Shown here piece by piece: positions 8,163 to 14,297 of a DNA stretch of 23,233 bases. Each line of letters opens with the position of its first letter. The stretch's first letter is position 1. Under the pieces are notes generated by a model. The model did no database searches and was not told the origin of the DNA. It saw only the letters and a list, made by a program, of their open reading frames with translations. This stretch comes from Anaerolineae bacterium (lineage in GTDB: Bacteria > Chloroflexota > Anaerolineae > Aggregatilineales > Phototrophicaceae). The translations under genes were made by a program, and so were the position numbers. The stretch covers positions 1 through 23,233 of the forward strand of contig WGEI01000554.1 in the NCBI GenBank assembly GCA_015492875.1, read 5' to 3'.

Positions 8163-8540
8163 ATGACAATGATTTACCACATTACAACGCGGCAAGCATG
8201 GCAAGCAGCTCAAGAAGCAGGGAGTTATACTGCGACATCATTAAAGAGCGAAGGCTTTATCCATTGTTCGACATTGGAACAAATTTTGCCCGTCGCCAAC
8301 AGCTTTTATTGCGGGCAACAGGGGCTGATACTGCTAGAAATTGCGCCACAAGCCTTACAAGCGCCTCTAAAGTGGGAAGCGCCCGCCCACCCCAGCTCAC
8401 AGGCGGCGGGCACTATAGACGATGCGCAGCAATTTCCCCATGTATATGGGGTGATAAATGTTGATGCGGTGCAACGGGTAATAGACTTCCCCCCGCAAGC
8501 CGATGGCACTTTTAGCTTACCCCAGTCATTCGTTGACTAA
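8163..8540 (+). CDS. DUF952 family protein
   Basis: Small cytosolic protein of unknown function, 125 residues, the usual size for DUF952. Family landmarks are visible: IYHITTRQAW near the start (4-13), GFIHCS (31-36), a hydrophobic LILLEI strand (55-60), KWE (70-72) and FPHVYG (91-96). I chose ATG 8163 because the protein then begins directly at the family start. A TTG at 8088 would add 25 residues with no family counterpart. The ribosome site is weak (AGG about 10 nt upstream). The stretch 7990-8162 has no convincing gene; an open frame there ends in a Cys/Gly-rich tail but has no start codon. The stop codon interlocks with that of the convergent gene downstream. Confidence 0.8.
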   Translation: MTMIYHITTRQAWQAAQEAGSYTATSLKSEGFIHCSTLEQILPVANSFYCGQQGLILLEIAPQALQAPLKWEAPAHPSSQAAGTIDDAQQFPHVYGVINVDAVQRVIDFPPQADGTFSLPQSFVD

Positions 8541-8986
8541 GAACGTTCCAATTCATAACAGGCTTTTTGTTCCAAAAGCCAGTTAATTGCCCTTTCCTCC
8601 TCTTCAATTTGGAAGAAGCGTGTTGGGGATTTCCATGACACAGTGCGAATAAGGGTTTGGACAATGTTTATCAGCGAATTATGACGGTAAAGCACAACAC
8701 CATACGATGGAGGCATGGCTATGCCGCTTTTACGCAGTTGCATAGTGCGGTTAACGGTGTGCTGTAGTGGTGGCAAGGCTTCGCTGGAGTCGTAGAGGTA
8801 GAGCTGAACGGCATCCGGGCCATCAGGCGGATTTTCGATTAAGTCTATCAGCCTATCAAATAAGACATCAACAGCGGCGCGGGTGCTTTGATGTAAAGTA
8901 AAGCGGTGAATGCCATTTTCCATGAGTTTGTAGCTACAAAGTGAATTTCGCTCATTAGTCATTGCATAACCCACATAACTCATCAT
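8537..8986 (-). CDS. STAS/SpoIIAA-like hypothetical protein
   Basis: 149 residues with no membrane segment and no signal peptide. The layout recalls STAS-like single-domain proteins: a strand-type segment (HRFTLHQSTRAAVDVLFDRL, 27-46), a second strand with LYLYDSS (62-68), a helix with LPPLQHTVNRTMQL (71-84), a strand YGVVLYRHN (95-103), and a C-terminal RFFQIEEEERAINWLLEQ (122-139), similar to the end of SpoIIAA-like domains where a helix of this form closes the fold. Such proteins usually act in protein-protein regulation. Start could be ATG 8986 or a later Met (residues 9 or 22); no clear ribosome site decides. Family assignment is tentative. Its TAG overlaps the TAA of the DUF952 gene. 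Confidence 0.6.
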   Translation of the reverse strand: MMSYVGYAMTNERNSLCSYKLMENGIHRFTLHQSTRAAVDVLFDRLIDLIENPPDGPDAVQLYLYDSSEALPPLQHTVNRTMQLRKSGIAMPPSYGVVLYRHNSLINIVQTLIRTVSWKSPTRFFQIEEEERAINWLLEQKACYELERS

Positions 8987-9055
8987 CGTTGCGAATATTT
9001 TAGCATTAATTGCGTTGAATGAAAATCAATATAGGAAAGAGGTTATCCATTCTTC

Positions 9056-9083
9056 TTGACATATTTTTAGAATAGCCTAAAAT
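9056..9083 (+). promoter_or_regulatory. Sigma-A/70 promoter of the multicopper oxidase-ZIP operon
   Basis: TTGACA (9056-9061) is a perfect -35 box, followed after 16 bp by TAAAAT (9078-9083). The predicted transcription start is near 9090, about 28 nt before the start codon; GAGGG (about 9102-9106) supplies the ribosome site. Confidence 0.8.
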
Positions 9084-9085
9084 AA
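9067..9085 (+). promoter_or_regulatory. DtxR/IdeR-type metal-repressor operator overlapping the promoter
   Basis: The 19-bp element TTAGAATAGCCTAAAATAA matches the DtxR consensus TTAGGTTAGCCTAACCTAA at 15 of 19 positions, counted by eye, including the TAGCCTA centre and both outer TTA/TAA ends. It covers most of the spacer and the entire -10 box (9078-9083), the position expected for repression when metal is replete. The regulator itself is not in the window. Confidence 0.65.
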
Positions 9086-9117
9086 AGCTTAAACCAGTCA
9101 AAGAGGGTAATTTATCT

Positions 9118-10266
9118 ATGGGCAGTGATGCAAAACAACATATTTCTCGGCGTAAGTTTCTCGGCTTCAGTTTAGGTGGACTCACCAGTGCTATGGGGGC
9201 TACGCTTTTAGGGCGTAGCGCACCCCCTAAAGCGATTCCCGCTTCAGACCCAGATGGTATATCAGATGGGCATGGTGGAACAATGATGATGATGGGAGAA
9301 GTTGACCATCAACGCAATGGCTTCGACCCGCTGCAAATGTTAACAGAGTGGGATTATGGCCAAGTGAGCCAATTGCCTAACGGGCAGACCTTACGTGAAT
9401 ATACCATTGATGCTGGCGACATAGAGATTGAAGTTGCTCCTGGCATTTTCTTCCCCGCATGGAGCTATAATGGCCGGGTACCCGGCCCAACCATTCGTTG
9501 TACGGAAGGCGATAGGATTCGAATACGCTTTCGCAACTTCGGCAGCCATCCTCATACCATCCACTTCCATGGCATCCATCCGTTTGAAATGGACGGTGTA
9601 CCAGGTGCTGGAGATGGTGAAATAGCCCCCGGTGGGGAGACTGTCTACGAGTTCGATGCAGAGCCGTTCGGCTGTCATCTTTATCATTGTCACGCCTTGC
9701 CGCTCAAACGTCATATCCATAAAGGGCTTTATGGCGCATTTATCGTTGACCCAAAAGAGGGGCGTCCGCCAGCGCGTGAATTGATGATGATTATGAACGG
9801 CTTTGATACCAATATGGATGGCGCTAATGAAATTTACGCCGTCAATACCGTTGGGTTTGAATATATGCGCCGCCCTATTCCCGCCAAAGTTGGCGAGCGT
9901 ATTCGCCTCTATCTGATTAATATCACAGAATTTGATCCGGTTAATTCGTTCCATCTCCATGCTGAGTTTTTCGATTATTATGATCATGGCACAACCTTAG
10001 AGCCAACCTTGCGGACAGTGGATACCATCATGCAAGCCCAAGCACAACGAGGTATTTTGGAGTTCTCTTATCGTTGGCCAGGGAAGTATATGTTCCACGC
10101 CCACATCTCTGAGTTTGCGGAGTTGGGTTGGACGGGCAATTTCAATGTTGTACATGAAGAAGATTTCGCACAGGCACTAGCGGAGGTTGGTCTAGACGAC
10201 GCTTGGGACGAACGAGCTACACAAGGTAGCACTGTTCCTTGGCAACAGGAGGAGAGCACATCATGA
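9118..10266 (+). CDS. Tat-exported two-domain multicopper oxidase (type C-like)
   Basis: Exported copper enzyme of 382 residues. The N-terminus carries a twin-arginine signal (SRRKFLG, 10-16, then a hydrophobic stretch), so it is exported folded. Two cupredoxin domains follow. Four HxH motifs (149/151, 190/192, 279/281, 327/329) can build the type-2/type-3 trinuclear copper centre between subunits of a trimer. A type-1 site fits in domain 1: His146, Cys191, His199 (or 201) and Leu204 in the axial place where NirK has Met. The C-terminal FHAHISEFAELGWTG resembles the NirK helix, but the extra His residues favour an oxygen-reducing oxidase over nitrite reductase. A Met/His-rich stretch (MMMM, 56-59, His64) lies before the core. 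Coupled by ATGA to a ZIP transporter and controlled by a DtxR-like box; a role in iron, manganese or copper handling is inferred. Confidence 0.88.
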   Translation: MGSDAKQHISRRKFLGFSLGGLTSAMGATLLGRSAPPKAIPASDPDGISDGHGGTMMMMGEVDHQRNGFDPLQMLTEWDYGQVSQLPNGQTLREYTIDAGDIEIEVAPGIFFPAWSYNGRVPGPTIRCTEGDRIRIRFRNFGSHPHTIHFHGIHPFEMDGVPGAGDGEIAPGGETVYEFDAEPFGCHLYHCHALPLKRHIHKGLYGAFIVDPKEGRPPARELMMIMNGFDTNMDGANEIYAVNTVGFEYMRRPIPAKVGERIRLYLINITEFDPVNSFHLHAEFFDYYDHGTTLEPTLRTVDTIMQAQAQRGILEFSYRWPGKYMFHAHISEFAELGWTGNFNVVHEEDFAQALAEVGLDDAWDERATQGSTVPWQQEESTS

Positions 10267-11465
10267 GCCAACAAACACCTTTATCACCCGGCCAGCCCAC
10301 ACATTGGCGTAAGTTAACATGGCTATTGGCGCTAATTCCCCTCATTCTATTAGGTGTTATCTCCACTTTAATCGTCGTTACAGGGGGCGGCTTAGCAGAC
10401 CTTGCTATGGCGCCAGTAGAGAAAATCACCATTCAACGCATTACCTTGCCAGAACCCGGAAAAATCGTGGTTGAAGTTATCAATGATGGCCCTCAAACTG
10501 TGACCATTCCGCAAGTGATGGTGGATGAGGCCTATTGGCAATTTAATGCCGAGCCATCTACGACTATTCCGCGTTTTGGGCGCACTGTGTTCACCATTCC
10601 CTACCCTTGGGTGGAGAATGAAGCGCATGAAATCGCGTTGATTACAGAAATTGGGACAACCTTTAGCGCAGAAATTCCCATTGCCAGTCAAACTCCCAGC
10701 CCATCCATCGATTTATTTGCCCGCTTCGGTCTTGTGGGGTTTTATGTAGGCATTGTACCGGTCTTCTTAGGGATGCTGTGGTATCCTTTCATTCGGCGGC
10801 TAGGCGCACAAGGGTTGAACTTCATCCTCAGCCTCACTATTGGCCTCTTGACATTTTTGGCCGTCGGCACATGGCTAGATGCACAAGAATTTGCTGAGGG
10901 ATTACCGCTTTTTTGGCAAGGTCTTCCGATGATCATCTACATCACCCTCATCACTTTGGGCGCTTTAATCGCTATAGCCAGTTTACGACACAGCCATGAA
11001 AACACGGTGCTGGGCACTGCTTATCGCATCGCTTTGGGTATTGGTCTACATAACTTGGGCGAAGGGCTAGCTATCGGAGCGGCGTTTGCTTTAGGAGAGG
11101 CGGCATTAGGCACATTCTTAATTCTCGGCTTCACCATCCATAACATCACAGAGGGTATTGGTATTGTCGCGCCTATTGCCCGTAAAAACCCTGGCTTGCG
11201 CCATTTTGCTATGTTGCTCTTGTTGGCTGGGGGACCAGCTATCTTAGGGGTATGGCTAGGCGGGTTCGCTTTCAATCCCATATTGGCGACCATCTTCCTC
11301 GCCATAGGCATTGGCGCTATTTTGCAAGTTATTTGGGAAGTGGGTAAATTAGTGATGCAAGATAATGCACGCAGACAGCAGTCGCTGATTAATTGGGTCA
11401 ATCTAAGTGGTGTGGTAGTCGGCCTCGCCATCATGTACTTCACCGCCTTTCTCGTCAAGTTCTAG
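10263..11465 (+). CDS. ZIP-family (GufA-like) metal transporter with N-terminal extracytoplasmic domain
   Basis: Probable divalent metal transporter in the cytoplasmic membrane, 400 residues. Start ATG 10263 overlaps the oxidase stop (ATGA) and has AGGAGG 9 nt upstream; an earlier in-frame TTG at 10239 is rejected. After helix 1 (about 19-40) comes an extracytoplasmic beta-type domain (about 48-145; KIVVEVINDGPQTVTIPQV) unlike ordinary ZIPs. The ZIP core begins near 150. Metal-site motifs HNLGEGLAIG (263-272) and HNITEGIGI (293-301) are those of the GufA subgroup, where the paired helices form the binuclear site. A His-containing loop RHSHEN (242-247) precedes them. The added domain may receive metal from, or dock, the neighbouring oxidase. 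Direction and metal are inferred from the family. Confidence 0.85.
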   Translation: MSQQTPLSPGQPTHWRKLTWLLALIPLILLGVISTLIVVTGGGLADLAMAPVEKITIQRITLPEPGKIVVEVINDGPQTVTIPQVMVDEAYWQFNAEPSTTIPRFGRTVFTIPYPWVENEAHEIALITEIGTTFSAEIPIASQTPSPSIDLFARFGLVGFYVGIVPVFLGMLWYPFIRRLGAQGLNFILSLTIGLLTFLAVGTWLDAQEFAEGLPLFWQGLPMIIYITLITLGALIAIASLRHSHENTVLGTAYRIALGIGLHNLGEGLAIGAAFALGEAALGTFLILGFTIHNITEGIGIVAPIARKNPGLRHFAMLLLLAGGPAILGVWLGGFAFNPILATIFLAIGIGAILQVIWEVGKLVMQDNARRQQSLINWVNLSGVVVGLAIMYFTAFLVKF

Positions 11466-11517
11466 GTAGAAAATACAAGGCGGCTACGCCATCTGATGGC
11501 GATATAGTTATGCTCAT

Positions 11518-11566
11518 AAGCCCTTTTGTATTTTTCTTGATACAGCTTTAACAAAAGGGCTTTCTT
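11518..11566 (+). terminator. Terminator between the ZIP gene and convergent pyrH
   Basis: AAGCCCTTTTGT (11518-11529) and ACAAAAGGGCTT (11551-11562) form a perfect 12-bp stem with a 21-nt loop, followed on the plus strand by TCTTTT. It lies in the 169-bp convergent gap. A second small hairpin (CGCCAT / ATGGCG, 11487-11501) lies closer to the ZIP stop. The remaining bases to 11634 show no supported gene. Confidence 0.7.
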
Positions 11567-11634
11567 TTGGCTATAATCGCCAGAAACAAAGTGCACACAC
11601 ATAGTCACTTTATCGCTGTTGAACAACGTGTTCG

Positions 11635-12357
11635 CTAGACAGTAATCAGTGTGCCGACAGAGGTGTCGCCCTGCACGGCGCGGAACAAATCCTCTTCCGC
11701 CCAGAAATCTAAAATCAAAATGGGCAAGCGCTTCTCCTGACAAATGGTGAACGCGGTCATGTCCATAACGGCGAGGTGGTTTTCCAGCACATATTGGTAG
11801 CTCACCTGCTCATAGCGTTTGGCGGTTGGGTCTTTGTGCGGGTCAGCCGAGTAAACGCCATTCACCTGCGTCGCTTTAATGAGAATATCGGCGTTCAATT
11901 CTGCGGCACGTTGCGCTGCTGCGGTGTCGGTGGTGAAGAAAGGCTGCCCCATCCCGCCGCCAATAATCACCACGCGGCCTTTTTCCATATGGCGAATAGC
12001 GCGAAGGCGAATATATGGCTCGGCGATGGCTTTCATCTCAATCGCTGTCTGCACACGAGTAATCACCCCCTGCCGCTCTAGGGCATCTTGTAGCGCTAGC
12101 GCGTTCATCACGGTGGCCAACATGCCGATATGATCGGCGGTACTGGGGTCCATCCCATGCTCCACCCCTTGTTTACCACGCCAGATATTGCCACCACCGA
12201 TGACTATAGCCACTTGAATACCGATGTCGTAAATGCGTTTGACGCGGGACGCGATGAAATCCGCACGATGGGGGTCAATGCCGAAGTTATGCGGTTCGGC
12301 CAGCGCTTCACCACTAAATTTCAAGAGAATGCGTTTATAAGGGAGCGTTTGGGTCAT
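11635..12357 (-). CDS. pyrH: UMP kinase PyrH
   Basis: Cytosolic uridylate kinase (amino-acid-kinase fold): UMP + ATP to UDP + ADP in pyrimidine synthesis. 240 residues, normal length. Motifs: KFSGEAL (13-19), GGGNIWRG (54-61), DHIGMLATVMNALALQDALE (75-94), the UMP-binding GGGMGQPFFTTD (133-144), ATP-site KATQVNGVYSADP (161-173) and MDMTAF (198-203). Start ATG 12357 has GAGGA 7 nt upstream. It follows rpsB and tsf in the common bacterial order, but a strong terminator lies before it, so expression depends on read-through or an unseen promoter. The usual next gene, frr, is missing; the ZIP gene converges instead. Confidence 0.97.
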   Translation of the reverse strand: MTQTLPYKRILLKFSGEALAEPHNFGIDPHRADFIASRVKRIYDIGIQVAIVIGGGNIWRGKQGVEHGMDPSTADHIGMLATVMNALALQDALERQGVITRVQTAIEMKAIAEPYIRLRAIRHMEKGRVVIIGGGMGQPFFTTDTAAAQRAAELNADILIKATQVNGVYSADPHKDPTAKRYEQVSYQYVLENHLAVMDMTAFTICQEKRLPILILDFWAEEDLFRAVQGDTSVGTLITV

Positions 12358-12381
12358 TATTCATCCTCATCCATATTGCAT

Positions 12382-12416
12382 AAAAAAGGGGATTAGCTGA
12401 AAGTGCTAATCCCCTT
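12382..12416 (-). terminator. Strong Rho-independent terminator between tsf and pyrH
   Basis: A perfect 12-bp stem (12386-12397 with 12405-12416, AAGGGGATTAGC on the plus strand) and 7-nt loop run on the minus strand directly into six T (12382-12387). It lies 57 bp after the tsf stop and only 25 bp before the pyrH start. A smaller hairpin (TTCTGG / CCAGAA, about 12415-12435) sits just upstream in the transcript. Confidence 0.9.
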
Positions 12417-12473
12417 CTGGGTTAATCAACCAGAATGGAAGATGCTTTATCCGATTGCAATCGCAACCCGCTT

Positions 12474-13103
12474 TTAAGCATCTGCACCGTCATCGTCAGC
12501 ATCTTCTCCAACTACGAAGCGGACAAAACGGCGAATTTGAATGCTCTCGCCCAGTTCGGCAACAGCTTCATTGAGCAGGTCGGCGATGGTTTTATCCTCA
12601 TCTTTGAAGAAGGCCTGCTCCATCAGAACGATGTCCTCAAACCATTTATTGAGGCGGCCTTGCACCATCTTCTCAGCGATGTGCTCTGGCTTGCCCTCTT
12701 CCATCGCGCGGCGTAATTGCAGTTCGCGTTCAGCCTGAACAACGGCTTCGGGAACATCTTCGCGCTTCACATATTCTGGCGACATGCTGGCGATGTGAAC
12801 AGCGAGGTTGTGCGCAAATTCTTGGAACTGCGGGGTTTTAGCGACGAAGTCTGTTTCGCAGTTCACTTCTACCATAGCAGCAAGGCGTTTGTCGTGATGA
12901 ACATAAGTGGCGACCACACCTTCATTCATGGTGCGGCCAGCGCCGAGTTTTTTGGCAGCGCGCGCTAGGCCTTTTTCCCGCAGGAATTCCATCGCCTTTT
13001 CCATGTCGCCTTCATGGGCTTCTAGGGCTTTTTTACAATCCAGCGGGCCGGCACCGGTGGCTTCGCGGAGCTGTTTTACCATCTGGGCAGTAATCTGTAC
13101 CAT
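12474..13103 (-). CDS. tsf: Elongation factor Ts, short form
   Basis: Guanine-nucleotide exchange factor that recharges EF-Tu during translation elongation. Start ATG 13103 gives MVQITAQMVKQLREATGAG, the standard EF-Ts N-terminus (UBA-like domain), with AGAGGA about 11 nt upstream; the in-frame codon at 13133 is ignored. The 209 residues make it a short, Thermus-like form. The EF-Tu-contacting TDFVA is at 84-88 in NCETDFVAKTPQF. The C-terminus RFVRFVVGE is the normal dimer-module end, followed by an acidic tail (DADDDGADA). It lies 65 nt after rpsB, separated by two adjacent palindromes, and ends at a strong terminator. Confidence 0.97.
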   Translation of the reverse strand: MVQITAQMVKQLREATGAGPLDCKKALEAHEGDMEKAMEFLREKGLARAAKKLGAGRTMNEGVVATYVHHDKRLAAMVEVNCETDFVAKTPQFQEFAHNLAVHIASMSPEYVKREDVPEAVVQAERELQLRRAMEEGKPEHIAEKMVQGRLNKWFEDIVLMEQAFFKDEDKTIADLLNEAVAELGESIQIRRFVRFVVGEDADDDGADA

Positions 13104-13134
13104 GCTTGTTGTGTCCTCTGTTTGGCTCTTCAAT

Positions 13135-13162
13135 CCAATAGCTATTGGCCAATATCTATTGG
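13135..13162 (-). repeat. Two abutting 14-bp palindromes between rpsB and tsf
   Basis: CCAATAGCTATTGG (13135-13148) is directly followed by CCAATATCTATTGG (13149-13162). The first is a perfect palindrome and the second imperfect only at its centre. In RNA the two halves can pair with each other as one hairpin: 12 bp, one mismatch, 4-nt loop GGCC. No T-run follows, so it is not a simple terminator. It lies 6 bp after the rpsB stop and 31 bp before the tsf start. Confidence 0.75.
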
Positions 13163-13168
13163 CTCAAT

Positions 13169-14026
13169 TTACTCTTCGTCCTCGTCGTCTTCATCTTCGT
13201 CATCGCCGAAGATGTCTTTATTGCGTAGTTTGGCTAATGTGGAAGCACCGAGCAGCGCTTCGTCATCATCTTCATCCTCATAAGCGCCAAAATCGATGCT
13301 CTCTTCAGCGAGTTCTTCATCGCCCTCATCATCGCTCTTACGCATCGCTTTGCCTTCTAGAATAGCATCGGCAAAGGTGCTGACAATCAGGCGGATGGAG
13401 CGCATAGCATCATCGTTGGCGGGGATGACATAGTCAATGTAATCAGGGTCGCCGTTGGTATCGACAATCCCAAGAATGGGAATTCCCAGAATGTTCGCTT
13501 CTTTAACGGCAGTTTTCTCGCGCTCGGTATCGACTACCAGCAGCAAGTCTGGCACGCGGCGCATCTCACGGATACCACCAAGGCGCAATTGCAATTTGGC
13601 GATTTTACGCTCTAGTACCAGCGCTTCTTTCTTAGTTAATAGTTCAAACTCACCTTTATCGCGGCGCGCTTCGAGTTTCTTGAGGGTATCGATACGCTCG
13701 CGGATGGTGCGCCAGTTGGTCAATGTGCCGCCCAACCAGCGATAGTTGACATAGGGCATCCCGCAACGGGTTGCTTCTTTAGCAATCGTTTCGGCAGCTT
13801 GGCGCTTCGTGCCGACAAATAGCACTTGTTTGCCCTGCGCCGCCATATCGCGCACCATGTCGTAATAGGCGTGGATGTTGGCTAAAGTTTGTTGCAGGTC
13901 AATGATGTGAATACCGTTGCGTTTGGTGAAGATATAGGGCGCCATTTTGGGGTTCCACTTTTGGGCGCGGTGGCCGAAGTGAACGCCTGTCTCTAATAAT
14001 TGGCGCATTTTAATACGTGCAGGCAT
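13169..14026 (-). CDS. rpsB: 30S ribosomal protein S2 with long acidic tail
   Basis: Structural protein of the small ribosomal subunit. Start ATG 14026 with AAGGAGA about 8 nt upstream. The S2 core is clear: LLETGVHFGHRAQKWNPKM (10-28), IIDLQQT (41-47), VLFVGTKRQA (68-77), YVNYRWLGGTLTNW (92-105), PDLLLVVD (159-166) and VIPANDDAMRSIRLI (200-214). The core ends near 229, and residues 230-285 form an extension rich in Asp and Glu, finishing GDDEDEDDEDEE. The total of 285 compares with about 230-260 in most bacteria. First gene of the rpsB-tsf-pyrH cluster, with its own promoter and a leader of about 130 nt. Confidence 0.97.
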   Translation of the reverse strand: MPARIKMRQLLETGVHFGHRAQKWNPKMAPYIFTKRNGIHIIDLQQTLANIHAYYDMVRDMAAQGKQVLFVGTKRQAAETIAKEATRCGMPYVNYRWLGGTLTNWRTIRERIDTLKKLEARRDKGEFELLTKKEALVLERKIAKLQLRLGGIREMRRVPDLLLVVDTEREKTAVKEANILGIPILGIVDTNGDPDYIDYVIPANDDAMRSIRLIVSTFADAILEGKAMRKSDDEGDEELAEESIDFGAYEDEDDDEALLGASTLAKLRNKDIFGDDEDEDDEDEE

Positions 14027-14163
14027 ATTCTTTCTCCTTAATGGTGTTTATGGTCATGGAATTGCCCAGACCCTGCCACATCGTTCAACCTTTGACCGTA
14101 ACCACAAGGGCAACACCTGTCAAAGTCCCGATGTGTGTTGATCGTACACAATGAGGCGGCGGC

Positions 14164-14193
14164 ATTATAGCAGAGTAAAACAACTCTCTTCAA
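14164..14193 (-). promoter_or_regulatory. Promoter of rpsB-tsf
   Basis: On the minus strand TTGAAG (14193-14188), an 18-bp spacer and TATAAT (14169-14164) make a good promoter, giving a leader of about 130 nt before rpsB (14027-about 14157). A TGTGT/ACACA hairpin is possible near 14135-14155. The leader could hold S2 autoregulation, but I recognise no specific motif. No gene is seen in 14027-14297. Confidence 0.75.
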
Positions 14194-14297
14194 TAGTGGA
14201 GTGCATTAGAAAACTTATAGATGCGCCACAGTGGAACAATGTTTGGGCAAAAAACGTCTTAGAGATAACTGGACATGACAGTTGAGGAGTTTTTGTG

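Noticed and set aside
9015..9029. Fur-like inverted repeat TTGA-N7-TCAA upstream of the oxidase promoter
   Set aside because: Too short and poor a match to the Fur consensus; the DtxR-like box is far stronger.
9118..10266. Copper nitrite reductase NirK
   Set aside because: Domain ends resemble NirK, but four HxH motifs and a Leu at the type-1 axial place fit a two-domain oxidase better.
11466..11634. Minus-strand frame of about 46 codons beyond pyrH
   Set aside because: It covers the terminator stem and has no ribosome site or known domain; treated as non-coding.
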